A stretch of DNA of 64,000 bases from an uncultured Balneolaceae bacterium (lineage in GTDB: Bacteria > Bacteroidota > Rhodothermia > Balneolales > Balneolaceae), in contig CAJXOW010000002.1 of NCBI GenBank assembly GCA_913057825.1, forward strand, positions 1 to 64,000. Direction: 5' to 3'. Position 1 is the stretch's first letter. Every line of letters begins with the position of its first letter. The notes beneath the pieces are model-generated. The model was not told the DNA's origin. It made no database searches and saw only the letters and a list, made by a program, of their open reading frames with translations. Positions 1 through 7,965 of this stretch are shown piece after piece. The position numbers and the translations under genes were made by a program.

Positions 1-18
1 CCCCTCCCCCCCCGACGA

Positions 19-55
19 CCGGCCCCCAGTTATGTATCTGGGAGCCGGTTTTTTT
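19..55 (+). terminator. Rho-independent terminator of a gene left of the window
   Basis: The arms CCGGC-CCCAG (19-29) and CTGGG-GCCGG (38-48) pair with one internal C/A mismatch around an 8-nt loop and are followed by seven T (49-55). This ends transcription of a plus-strand gene that lies before position 1. It also shows that the ATG at 32, inside the hairpin, is not the start of the next gene. Confidence 0.8.
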
Positions 56-121
56 AATGGCCCCCTTTTCTTTAGATTAAACCGGATAAAATGGAATGCA
101 AATACGTCAATCGACAAGATT

Positions 122-349
122 ATGGCAATTGAGGTAAAGAAAGAAACGGCAGGACGAAAAGGAAAGGTGGTAACGGTAGTTTCCGGCATCAAGCATAATC
201 CCCAGGTGATCGAAGACCTGGAAAAGAAACTGAAACAGCACTGCGGAGCCGGGGGCACCAGTTATAAAAAGACGATCGAAATTCAAGGCGAGCACGTTGA
301 GAAAATTAAACAATTCCTGGAGAAACAGGGATTTGACGTCGCAAAATAA
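122..349 (+). CDS. SUI1/eIF1-like (YciH-type) translation factor, minimal form
   Basis: A 75-residue protein covering the SUI1 fold. It has a basic GRKGKVVTVVSGI strand near the start, then a helix (NPQVIEDLEKKLKQ), the conserved CGAGGTSYKKTIEIQG loop and strand, and the terminal VEKIKQFLEKQGF helix. SUI1 proteins (eukaryotic eIF1, bacterial YciH) bind the small ribosomal subunit near the P site and affect start-codon fidelity; the bacterial role is less clear. The frame is open upstream to an ATG at 32, but that codon lies in the terminator at 19-55, so I start at ATG 122. Typical YciH proteins are about 105-110 aa, so this copy lacks the usual N-terminal extension. No strong Shine-Dalgarno sequence is visible. 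It appears monocistronic, as a separate promoter precedes the next gene. Confidence 0.85.
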   Translation: MAIEVKKETAGRKGKVVTVVSGIKHNPQVIEDLEKKLKQHCGAGGTSYKKTIEIQGEHVEKIKQFLEKQGFDVAK

Positions 350-455
350 TCTTGATATCGGGGTCGACCCACGCATTGGATAGATTAGAACGGTAAAGGG
401 CCCGAATTGGGAACCCCTTTTCTGTTTGCCGCGGAAAGATTACCCTCATATGAAA

Positions 456-486
456 TTTGGAAGAGGCCTGACCATTCATATATTTG
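456..486 (+). promoter_or_regulatory. Bacteroidota-type promoter for the MarR gene
   Basis: TTTG at 456-459, a 19-nt spacer, then TATATTTG at 479-486. This fits the Bacteroidota sigma-A consensus (TTTG, 17-19 nt, TAnnTTTG). Transcription would start around 492-495, about 25 nt before ATG 520. Such a short leader is normal in this group. Confidence 0.6.
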
Positions 487-519
487 TAAGTACAATAATT
501 ACAATTGAACAAAACTATT

Positions 520-996
520 ATGCGATTTTCCGAGATTGTAAAGCAGAGTAAGTTTTCCAGTAACCAGGCCAAAGCGGTACTTAATGTAATGTACACGGCC
601 AATTGGCTGGAAGATCTGGTCCGCCGACAGTTGAAGCCCTATGGGATTTCTCATGAACAGTATAACGTGCTTCGTATACTCCGTGGAAATCACCCGGATA
701 CTTATGCCCTCCAGCAAATTCGCGAGCGAATGCTCAATCGGTGGAGTAACGCGTCCCGCCTGGTGGAGAAACTGCGAAAAAAAGAATATGTGACTCGACG
801 GCAATCGAAAGAAAATCGCAGGAAAGTTGAAATAAAAATTACGGACAAAGGACTGGACCTGCTGGAGCAAATTGATGAAGAGGTACCGATGGACAGTCTC
901 TACCGGGAAGGACTGTCATCTGAAGAAGCACGAACCTTATCCGAAAACCTCGACCAGATGAGAGAGAAAATGGGTGAAGCTTTGGAAGATGGTTAG
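520..996 (+). CDS. MarR-family transcriptional regulator
   Basis: A 158-aa winged-helix regulator. A helical dimerisation segment (about residues 20-50, YTANWLEDLVRRQLKPYGIS) is followed by the helix-turn-helix (YALQQIRERMLNRWSNASRLVEKL is the recognition region, about 75-100) and the wing (KEYVTRRQSKENRRKVEIKITDKG, about 100-125). MarR proteins bind palindromic operators as dimers and are usually released by small phenolic ligands or oxidants. I chose ATG 520 over the in-frame TTG at 505 because the promoter at 456-486 leaves too little leader for 505. The next reading frame could overlap its end only through spurious upstream starts. The ligand and target genes cannot be told from the sequence. 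Confidence 0.85.
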   Translation: MRFSEIVKQSKFSSNQAKAVLNVMYTANWLEDLVRRQLKPYGISHEQYNVLRILRGNHPDTYALQQIRERMLNRWSNASRLVEKLRKKEYVTRRQSKENRRKVEIKITDKGLDLLEQIDEEVPMDSLYREGLSSEEARTLSENLDQMREKMGEALEDG

Positions 997-1075
997 TACT
1001 TTAAAGGAGACCGTCCGAATTTTCGGCGTCCCCTTAATGTTTCTTGGAGAATGTAATTATTCCGTTGATAAATTT

Positions 1076-2494
1076 ATGAAAAGATCCTTCTCTTTCATCC
1101 CCCGTCTCCTTATAACTGCCCTGGGAGTTTGCTTCCTGGTCTCTCCAGCTAGCGCTCAATCCTCCTACTTTGGTCCGTTCCAACCTGATGGCAACACGGT
1201 GTTGTTGATGCATTTTGATGGTGATGTGCAGGATGCTGCCACCACGCGGACCGCTTCTTTCAGGGGGGAGATCTCCTATATAACCAATGATCAGCTGCCG
1301 GGCGGGGATTTCGACAAACAACTGCGTATTCACAACCGGTATTATGATCAGTTCAGTTATTTACAGTTTCCCGACCATAGTGATTACGATTTGAAGGGAG
1401 CTTGGACTATGCAGCTCTGGTTTAATATTTTTACGACCGGCAACGATCACCGGCAAGATCCCAGGCTTTTGATTAAACCGGGCGAACCACATTATCATTC
1501 CAACTTTTATGTATACCTGTTTACCGGAGAAGGTCGTTTCGCTACCGGATATCATGAGAGATCGGGTAGTGCGAGCTGGCAACAGGTAACCACCTCTGAA
1601 AATACGATTCAACCGGGAAGATGGTATTATTTATCCTATATCCGTGATACGCAACAGAGCATGCTGGTGCAGATTCTTCATCGAGTGGATTCAGAAGGGA
1701 ACCCGGAACTGGTCAGTTTTAAGACTAAGGCATTTGACTCGTCAGCTCACGATCCACCCAACACCACATCCAATCCCTTATTTATAGGAAGAGGAGGGGC
1801 CACGCGGAGTCAGCGGTTCGATGGTTTTATGGATGAGCTCAGAATCAGTAATAGTGCACGTAAATCGAATATTCCCGACTTGGTCAAAAAAATCGAACCC
1901 GGTTCTAATCACCCCTCAAGCCAGCCGATTCGTTTCGTGGTTGATCACCCCAACTTGCCGGCTTCCATCGGACTGGATAGTGTTGCTCTTTATTATCGGA
2001 TTAACCAGCAGGAGTTTAAACGTATATTGATGGATGCGGAAAACCGGGAAATATACTCTGCGACGATTTCAGGTCAGCAGGAAGGGACCCGGATAGATTA
2101 CTATATCAAAACATGGAGCAATTATGGAGTCAACAGCAGGACTCCATATAACGAGCCGGGGGAGGAGAACTATCATCATCTCGAAGTAGGTTCTACTACT
2201 TCGCTGGATCCACGTGCAAATCATTTGCCGCAATCCATTCAACTGGAACCAAACTATCCAAATCCTTTTAATCCCTCGACCACAATTTCTTATACACTCC
2301 CTAAACCGATGGAAGCGACTTTGTCGGTTTATACTGTGGACGGTCGAAAAATTGCTACCCTGGTTAATGAGCATCAACCGGCTGGTAATCATGAAATAAG
2401 GTTCGAGCCCGACAATCTCGGAAGTGGATTGTACCTATATATACTTAAAACCGAGACCCAGAAACAGGTGGGTAAAATGACCCTGATTAAGTAG
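1076..2494 (+). CDS. Secreted LamG-domain protein with T9SS sorting domain
   Basis: A 472-aa exported protein. It starts with a signal peptide (MKRSFSFIPRLLITALGVCF..., cleavage after SPASA). A concanavalin/LamG-like jelly roll follows at about residues 40-240: it begins NTVLLMHFDGDVQDA and includes WTMQLWFNI and a late FDGFMDELRISNSAR strand, typical of LamG_3. Next comes a roughly 100-residue beta domain (VALYYRINQQEFKRI ... IDYYIKTWSNYG). The end is a type A T9SS C-terminal domain (NYPNPFNPSTTISYTLP to GKMTLIK) that targets the protein through the outer membrane. The frame is open from 974, but only ATG 1076 places the signal peptide at the N-terminus. It may bind glycans; no catalytic residues are evident. 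Confidence 0.85.
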   Translation: MKRSFSFIPRLLITALGVCFLVSPASAQSSYFGPFQPDGNTVLLMHFDGDVQDAATTRTASFRGEISYITNDQLPGGDFDKQLRIHNRYYDQFSYLQFPDHSDYDLKGAWTMQLWFNIFTTGNDHRQDPRLLIKPGEPHYHSNFYVYLFTGEGRFATGYHERSGSASWQQVTTSENTIQPGRWYYLSYIRDTQQSMLVQILHRVDSEGNPELVSFKTKAFDSSAHDPPNTTSNPLFIGRGGATRSQRFDGFMDELRISNSARKSNIPDLVKKIEPGSNHPSSQPIRFVVDHPNLPASIGLDSVALYYRINQQEFKRILMDAENREIYSATISGQQEGTRIDYYIKTWSNYGVNSRTPYNEPGEENYHHLEVGSTTSLDPRANHLPQSIQLEPNYPNPFNPSTTISYTLPKPMEATLSVYTVDGRKIATLVNEHQPAGNHEIRFEPDNLGSGLYLYILKTETQKQVGKMTLIK

Positions 2495-2698
2495 ATTAGG
2501 ACGGTTGCTTCCTTCACGATTCCAAGTATTGATTTGAACTGCTGGCAACAAATAATGATGCGATACCTCCCCTGGAAGGGCATATTGATTCACAGGGGGT
2601 TATAGGAAACCAGTAGATCTAGGACTTTTATAGATTAATGATGAGTAAGCTTGCGTGTAAAAATTAAGCTAACTACTTTGTGGTGCGTATAAAATATA

Positions 2699-2857
2699 GG
2701 AGTTTGTCGGACTTTTCGATTCGAAACGAAAAGTCCGGCTGAGGTAGGTTTTGGCTGATTTTGACTTAGATTACTGGAACTATTTAAAGAAATATCGGCC
2801 AAAAGGCCCCCGACCCGGCTTTTTTGCAGTTGAATTGTGAAAGTCCTACAGACTCTT
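2699..2857. repeat. Dispersed inverted-repeat element, family A, long copy (A1)
   Basis: The terminal arms are GGAGTTTGTCGGACTTTT (from 2699) and the reverse complement of GAAAGTCCTACAGACTC (2839-2855). An internal perfect hairpin, CGGACTTTTCG (2709-2719) with CGAAAAGTCCG (2728-2738), follows the left arm. The right part carries CCGGCTTTTTTGCAG (2815-2829), also found in copy A2 (32381-32465). It fills most of the 392-nt gap 2495-2886, in which I see no gene. Confidence 0.75.
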
Positions 2858-2886
2858 CGGAAATTCTTTAAGGATAAAGGTCGGTT

Positions 2887-3276
2887 ATGTCCACACATTT
2901 AAAACCCTGGGTAGTCGCTGTCCGTGATCTCGGGATCTTTATTGTCGGTATCTGGTATTTCGACTATTATTTGGATTACAAACTGCCTTCGGAAAACAAC
3001 TTGTTGCTTTTTTTCGTGGCGATACCCATTATTTGGGCATCGTTGACCCAGTTGTGGACTTCTTACAGTTACCATGACGTCCGAAAGCCGTGGCTGGATC
3101 TCTTGTCGCATATTGCCTCAGTCCTGATTCTCGCAAGTTCAGTGTTCATAATCAGTATTATCATGAATACAATCGCGGTAATATTGGACCCCTTCGGAGC
3201 GTTACTATTCAAGTTAATGGGTTGGGTGGTGCTCCTGGGGCTTGGAGTATATGACGTGGTTGACGCTGCTAACTAA
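2887..3276 (+). CDS. Small integral membrane protein of unknown function
   Basis: A 129-aa hydrophobic protein that I do not recognise. Three to four membrane segments are visible: about residues 8-28 (VAVRDLGIFIVGIWYFDYY), 38-60 (NNLLLFFVAIPIIWASL), 75-98 (HIASVLILASSVFIISIIMN) and 105-125 (FGALLFKLMGWVVLLGLGVY). The acidic loop DYYLDYKLPSE lies between the first two. It has no signal-peptide cleavage site and no enzymatic motif. It sits between repeat A1 and the DUF411 gene with 123 nt to the latter, so cotranscription is possible but unproven. Confidence 0.65.
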   Translation: MSTHLKPWVVAVRDLGIFIVGIWYFDYYLDYKLPSENNLLLFFVAIPIIWASLTQLWTSYSYHDVRKPWLDLLSHIASVLILASSVFIISIIMNTIAVILDPFGALLFKLMGWVVLLGLGVYDVVDAAN

Positions 3277-3399
3277 CAAACTCCTTTCCCGGGTTTCACT
3301 AAAGTGTTGAGGCTTTGTCCTGTGAATTTTAAAATAACGCTGTACGCTTAGCTTGTCAGGAAGTGGAGGCTGATTAACTACTCTTTCAATTAAAGTGAT

Positions 3400-3852
3400 A
3401 TGAAAAACAAAACGATTTTAAGTATTGGATTGCTATCGGCCCTCGTTCTGGCCGGAGTTCTTTTTTTTGGAATGAACGAAGAGCCTACCGTAACCGTGTA
3501 TAAATCTCCGTCCTGCGGTTGTTGTGTGGACTGGGTGGATCACCTGGAAGCCAACGGATTTGATACGAAGGTGGAAAATGTCAGCAACACCGTGATCATT
3601 AAAAATAAATTTGGGGTAGGCGAAAAATTACAATCCTGCCATACGGCCGTAGTGAATGGGTACGTGGTAGAGGGTCATGTGCCGGCCGACTTGGTCCATA
3701 AGTTGCTTGAACAGAAACCGGATGTTAAAGGCTTGGCCGTTCCAGGGATGCCCCAGGGATCACCGGGCATGGAGGGCAGCGGAATCAAGGAGCCCTATAA
3801 GGTGTTTACTTTCACTGCTTCAGGCAAGACCGAAGTATTTGCTCGCCGTTAG
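3400..3852 (+). CDS. DUF411 metal-binding protein (periplasmic, copper-linked family)
   Basis: A 150-aa protein with one N-terminal hydrophobic anchor or signal (about residues 4-24). The DUF411 domain follows: TVYKSPSCGCCVDWVDHLE (thioredoxin-like start with CxCC at about 38-41), SCHTAVVNGYVVEGHVPADL (a second Cys/His pair at about 78-80), and the family hallmark GLAVPGMPQGSPGME. DUF411 proteins are usually near copper or silver efflux genes and are thought to bind thiophilic metals through these cysteines. Here no copper exporter lies alongside, so the copper role is by family only. The C-terminus ends in a beta segment, KVFTFTASGKTEVFARR. Start ATG 3400 is the only one compatible with the signal. 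Confidence 0.85.
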   Translation: MKNKTILSIGLLSALVLAGVLFFGMNEEPTVTVYKSPSCGCCVDWVDHLEANGFDTKVENVSNTVIIKNKFGVGEKLQSCHTAVVNGYVVEGHVPADLVHKLLEQKPDVKGLAVPGMPQGSPGMEGSGIKEPYKVFTFTASGKTEVFARR

Positions 3853-4320
3853 CTTTTGATCGATTGATAAATTATTACCGGGAACATCGGTTCAAGCGAT
3901 ATAATATGGTAAGTCGCATTTATATTCCAATTCCGGAGAGCACCAATAAGGAATGCGTAGTCCTCGAATTTCCAGGCTGGGGTTTTTAAATGATCTATAG
4001 CCGATAAAATTTCCCGAATAGGCAAATCAAATGGTATTAGTCCCGGGCAAATTGCAGCAGCATTAAGAGTTTCTCTCTACCCATTCGACTAAAAAGATTT
4101 TGGAAACAGAAAGAGAGTCAAAATATCTACCGATCCCCCTATGTATGTATTCCGGGGATTATATGATTATTTAAGGAGCATATCGCACAAATTTAAAAAT
4201 TCGCTTCTATTTGTATTGTTTTTACAATTAAAAGTTATTATCTCTTTGAAACGATGCCCTTGGCAAAATTAAAAGGGATACAGCTTGTTCTGAAAAGTTT
4301 TAAATTAATTACACTATAAA
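3853..4320. other. AT-rich intergenic region, no gene seen
   Basis: 468 nt between the DUF411 and BNR genes. It is AT-rich and carries no open frame with recognisable similarity. A 27-codon frame (3906-3989) is too weak to call. It probably holds the promoter and leader of the gene at 4321, but I find no element matching TTTG-N19-TAnnTTTG. Confidence 0.5.
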
Positions 4321-7300
4321 ATGAGACGACCCATTCTTTTTGTTTTAATTAGCGCCATTATAATTTTGTTTGGCACCGGATCTGCCACCCCTGTTGCTGC
4401 GGGGGGCAATGATGACAATTCCGCTGATTCCCGGTATGAAGTCGACTGGCAGGCCTTTAGTTTTAGAAGTATCGGACCAGCGCTTACCTCCGGACGGGTA
4501 TCGGATTTTGCCGTTAACCCGGAAGACCATTCTGAATTTTATGTCGCCTCGGCTTCTGGCGGCGTTTGGAAAACCACGGATGGGGGGACGACGTTCGAGC
4601 CAGTCTTTGACAGTGAAGGTTCCTATTCGATCGGCCATGTGGCTATGGATCCGAAAAATCACAATGTGGTATGGGTCGGTACCGGTGAAAACAACAACCA
4701 GCGCAGTGTCTCCTATGGAGATGGATTGTACAAAACCATAGACGGCGGAAAGTCCTGGAAAAAGATGGGACTTGAAAATTCCGAGCATATCGGAATGATC
4801 GAAATACATCCCGAAAATTCGGATATTGTTTATGTGGCTGCCTACGGACCGCTGTGGAATGCCGGGGAAGATCGTGGCCTATACAAGACGACTGACGGGG
4901 GCGAGACGTGGGAGCGCGTGCTCCATGTAGATGAGCATACCGGGATTAATGAAGTACATATGGATCCCCGGGATCCGAAGACCTTGTACGCTACATCCCA
5001 TCAAAGACGTCGGCGAACGTGGACATATATTGGCGGCGGACCTGGTTCGGCTGTCTATAAATCGACCGACGGGGGAGAGAACTGGCGTAAAATCATGAAG
5101 GGACTGCCAAATGGCAATCACATTGGTCGTATCGGCATGGATATCTCTCCAGCCAATCCCGATGTGTTGTATGCAATTGTGGATGCGTCGGAGGGGGAGG
5201 GATTCTATCGTTCAACCGATCGCGGTGAATCGTGGACCAAGCGCAGTGACTACTCGACCAGCAGTAATTATTACCAGGAGATTTTTGCCGATCCGCAGGA
5301 TGTGGATCGGGTCTATTCGATGAACACCTTCGGACAAGTAACCGTCGATGGTGGTAAGTCATGGAATAGTATGGGCACAAAAAACCGTCATGTGGATGAT
5401 CATGCGCTCTGGATTAACAAAGACCGACCCGAAAATATGTTGATTGCCAGCGACGGGGGAATCTATGAAACGGAAAACCGGGGGGAAACCTGGCGCTACT
5501 TCTCCAATTTGCCGATCACCCAGTTTTATAAAGTGGCCGTGGACAGTGCCAAACCGTTTTACAATATTTATGGGGGGACCCAGGACAACTTTACCCTGGG
5601 AGGGCCCTCAAGAACAGTTGATCCTATCGGTATCAGTAATGCCGAATGGCAGGTGACTAAGCGTGGGGATGGATTTGAACCGCAAGTGGATCCGAAAAAT
5701 CCGAATATTGTGTATGCCCAGTCACAGTACGGGGTATTGGCACGGTTTGACAAGCAGAGCGGGGAGCTTATGAGTATTCAACCACAGCCGCCTGAAGGAG
5801 AGCATGCATACACCTGGAACTGGAATTCACCCCTCGAAGTAAGTCCCCATGATCATAAGACGCTTTATTTCGCGGCGGATAAAGTGTTCAAAAGTACCGA
5901 TCGTGGACAAAGCTGGACGGAAATTAGCGGCGATATGACCCGTCAAATTGATCGTAACAAACTGGAAGTTATGGGGCGGATCTGGCCAATGGATGCCGTG
6001 CAGAAAAACCAGTCGACCTCCAAGTACGGTAATGTTGTTTCGTTGACTGAATCACCCCTGCAGCAAGGATTGTTGTTTGCCGGCACGGATGACGGGCTGA
6101 TACATATTACACAGAACGATGGACAAGATTGGCGGACCATCAAGGAATTCCCGGGAGTTCCCGACCGAACGTACGTCAGTGATATTTATGCATCCCGTCA
6201 CGATCCCAAAACTTTGTTTGCGGCCTTTGATAATCACAAAAGCGGCGACTTTAAACCCTATATCCTGAAGAGTACGAACCTTGGTCGTTCGTGGACCAAG
6301 ATATCCGGTGATCTTCCCGAGCGGGGACAAGTTTGGACGGTGGTTCAGGATTATAAAGATCCGAATTTGTTGTTTGCGGGTACAGACTTCAGCTTTTTTG
6401 TCAGCCTGGACGGGGGAGAGCATTGGAAAAAGTTAGATAATGGGTTACCTACGATAGCAGTTCGTGATATCGCCATCCAGAAACGGGAAGATGATATCGT
6501 GCTGGGTACGTTTGGCCGTGGATTTTATGTGCTGGATGACTATGCCCCGTTACGTAAATTCACCAAGCAGGTGAAGGAGCAGCCGGCCCATCTGTTCCCG
6601 GTCCCCGATGCCCGACAGTATTTAACCTACAGTCGAATTGGCGCATCGGCTAGCAGTGGTTATTATGACCCCAAGGGAGCCCAGGGGGATACCTGGTACT
6701 ACGGGGAAAATCCGGAGTATGGAGCAAAAATAACGTATTATTTGGAAGAATCGATTAAGACGATCGAGGAACAACGGGAAGAGCGTGAGAAAAAGAAATT
6801 TAAGGATGGAGAGCCGGTCTATTATCCTGAATATGAAGAGTTGAAAAAAGAGCGGGATGAGAAGCCGCCCTATCTGATATTTACGATCAAAGATCAATCC
6901 GGTAAAGTAGTTCGGGAACTTCGTCAGCCAGCAAAGAAAGGTCTTCGCCGCGTTCACTGGGATCTGCGATTCCCCGATGTGGCTCGTGTAAACAAGGGAG
7001 ATGCTGATCCCAAGAAGACGAGTGATGAAGGCATAATGGTGGCTCCCGGAAGCTATACCGTTGAAATGTCGAAGAGCGTCAACGGAAAGGAAACAAAACT
7101 CACCGATCCGGTATCGTTTGAGGTTGAAACTTTGAATAATTTGACGCTTCCGCCCGGAAATCCTGCCCAGGTGACGGAGTTTCAGCATCAGCTGATGGAT
7201 CTTTCGCGAGCATTGAACGGCGCCTATCGTACCGTGAGCGAGCTGGAAGACAAGATCGAGTACTATCTGGCGGCGGTGAAAGTCGTGAATGATCCCCAGG

Positions 7301-7632
7301 CAAAAGCGCTCCGATCTGAAATTTACAAGATGCAGGATTCCCTCCATGCAGTTGAGAAAAAGCTGCGCGGCGATCGGATTAAACGGGACCTGGATATGGA
7401 CCGGCAGCCGTCTATCGGTGATCGAATCAACGAAGCGGTATACGGCAACCTGGGAACCGTTTCAACTCCCACCGAAACCCAGCGTCGCCTGGCTGAAATT
7501 GGTCGAAAACAACTGAAGCCGCTTTTAAATGAGCTCAGGGTTCTGAGCAACCAGACGGCCAAGCGCATAGAACAGCGGCTGGATGAGTTGAATGCCCCCT
7601 GGACTCCCGGTCGATTGCCGGATTTTGAGTGA
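4321..7632 (+). CDS. Secreted BNR/VPS10-like multi-propeller protein
   Basis: An 1103-aa exported protein with a signal peptide (hydrophobic core about residues 5-22, cleavage near TPVAA). Residues about 30-760 hold many BNR/Asp-box repeats of the form S/T-x-D-x-G-x-x-W (VWKTTDGGTTF, LYKTIDGGKSW, YKSTDGGENW, YRSTDRGESW, FVSLDGGEHW). These form one or two beta-propellers, as in sortilin/VPS10-like and sialidase-like proteins. The last 340 residues hold a charged segment (EEREKKKFKDGEPVY), a beta domain (RELRQPAKKGLRRVHWDLRF) and a coiled-coil end. This is a common roughly 1000-1100-aa family in Bacteroidota, often labelled glycosyl hydrolase; I see no sialidase catalytic set (Arg triad, Tyr/Glu), so enzymatic activity is doubtful. 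It has no T9SS sorting domain, and a large hairpin terminator follows. Confidence 0.8.
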   Translation: MRRPILFVLISAIIILFGTGSATPVAAGGNDDNSADSRYEVDWQAFSFRSIGPALTSGRVSDFAVNPEDHSEFYVASASGGVWKTTDGGTTFEPVFDSEGSYSIGHVAMDPKNHNVVWVGTGENNNQRSVSYGDGLYKTIDGGKSWKKMGLENSEHIGMIEIHPENSDIVYVAAYGPLWNAGEDRGLYKTTDGGETWERVLHVDEHTGINEVHMDPRDPKTLYATSHQRRRRTWTYIGGGPGSAVYKSTDGGENWRKIMKGLPNGNHIGRIGMDISPANPDVLYAIVDASEGEGFYRSTDRGESWTKRSDYSTSSNYYQEIFADPQDVDRVYSMNTFGQVTVDGGKSWNSMGTKNRHVDDHALWINKDRPENMLIASDGGIYETENRGETWRYFSNLPITQFYKVAVDSAKPFYNIYGGTQDNFTLGGPSRTVDPIGISNAEWQVTKRGDGFEPQVDPKNPNIVYAQSQYGVLARFDKQSGELMSIQPQPPEGEHAYTWNWNSPLEVSPHDHKTLYFAADKVFKSTDRGQSWTEISGDMTRQIDRNKLEVMGRIWPMDAVQKNQSTSKYGNVVSLTESPLQQGLLFAGTDDGLIHITQNDGQDWRTIKEFPGVPDRTYVSDIYASRHDPKTLFAAFDNHKSGDFKPYILKSTNLGRSWTKISGDLPERGQVWTVVQDYKDPNLLFAGTDFSFFVSLDGGEHWKKLDNGLPTIAVRDIAIQKREDDIVLGTFGRGFYVLDDYAPLRKFTKQVKEQPAHLFPVPDARQYLTYSRIGASASSGYYDPKGAQGDTWYYGENPEYGAKITYYLEESIKTIEEQREEREKKKFKDGEPVYYPEYEELKKERDEKPPYLIFTIKDQSGKVVRELRQPAKKGLRRVHWDLRFPDVARVNKGDADPKKTSDEGIMVAPGSYTVEMSKSVNGKETKLTDPVSFEVETLNNLTLPPGNPAQVTEFQHQLMDLSRALNGAYRTVSELEDKIEYYLAAVKVVNDPQAKALRSEIYKMQDSLHAVEKKLRGDRIKRDLDMDRQPSIGDRINEAVYGNLGTVSTPTETQRRLAEIGRKQLKPLLNELRVLSNQTAKRIEQRLDELNAPWTPGRLPDFE

Positions 7633-7660
7633 TAAAAGGGGGTTAGGCACCATGCACCAA

Positions 7661-7871
7661 AGCTCCAGGCTCCAAGCGAAGCTGGTAATTGAAAAATTAG
7701 CCCCGTGAATAACTTGTAAATTGGTTTAGATAGTAGGTGTTTACTCGAGCCTATTAATATTTATCCATAAAAATTCGGGTTGTATATGAATAGCTAGTCA
7801 ACTGAGAAATTCAGTTAATCAATTTATTAGCTCCATCACCAGCTACGCGTGGAGCCTGGAGCTTTTTTTTT
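7661..7871 (+). repeat. Long inverted repeat ending in a T-run (terminator-like)
   Basis: The left arm at 7661-7686 (AGCTCCAGGCTCCAAGCGAA...) pairs with 7838-7863 at 24 of 26 positions across a 151-nt AT-rich interior. Nine T follow (7863-7871). It can end transcription of the BNR gene, but the interior is far longer than a normal terminator loop, so it resembles a mobile hairpin element that supplies a terminator. The AAGCTGG motif recurs in the palindromes near 42025 and 43403. It occupies most of the gap 7633-7965. Confidence 0.7.
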
Positions 7872-7965
7872 ACCCTTTTTCCTACTACTTTGAGAATAGA
7901 AGCTATTAATAGCTATTTAGCTTGCTTACACTATTTTATACCAAAATTATTAAAAGGAGCTATAT

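Noticed and set aside
3906-3989. 27-codon frame in the AT-rich gap before the BNR gene
   Set aside because: Too short, no Shine-Dalgarno and no supporting context.
6622-7347. 241-codon antisense frame in the BNR gene
   Set aside because: No signal, motif or Shine-Dalgarno; shadow of the sense gene.
7872-7965. Possible SAM riboswitch before the PLP enzyme
   Set aside because: I could not find the SAM-I core helices or conserved loops; only a small AGCTATTAATAGCT palindrome is present.
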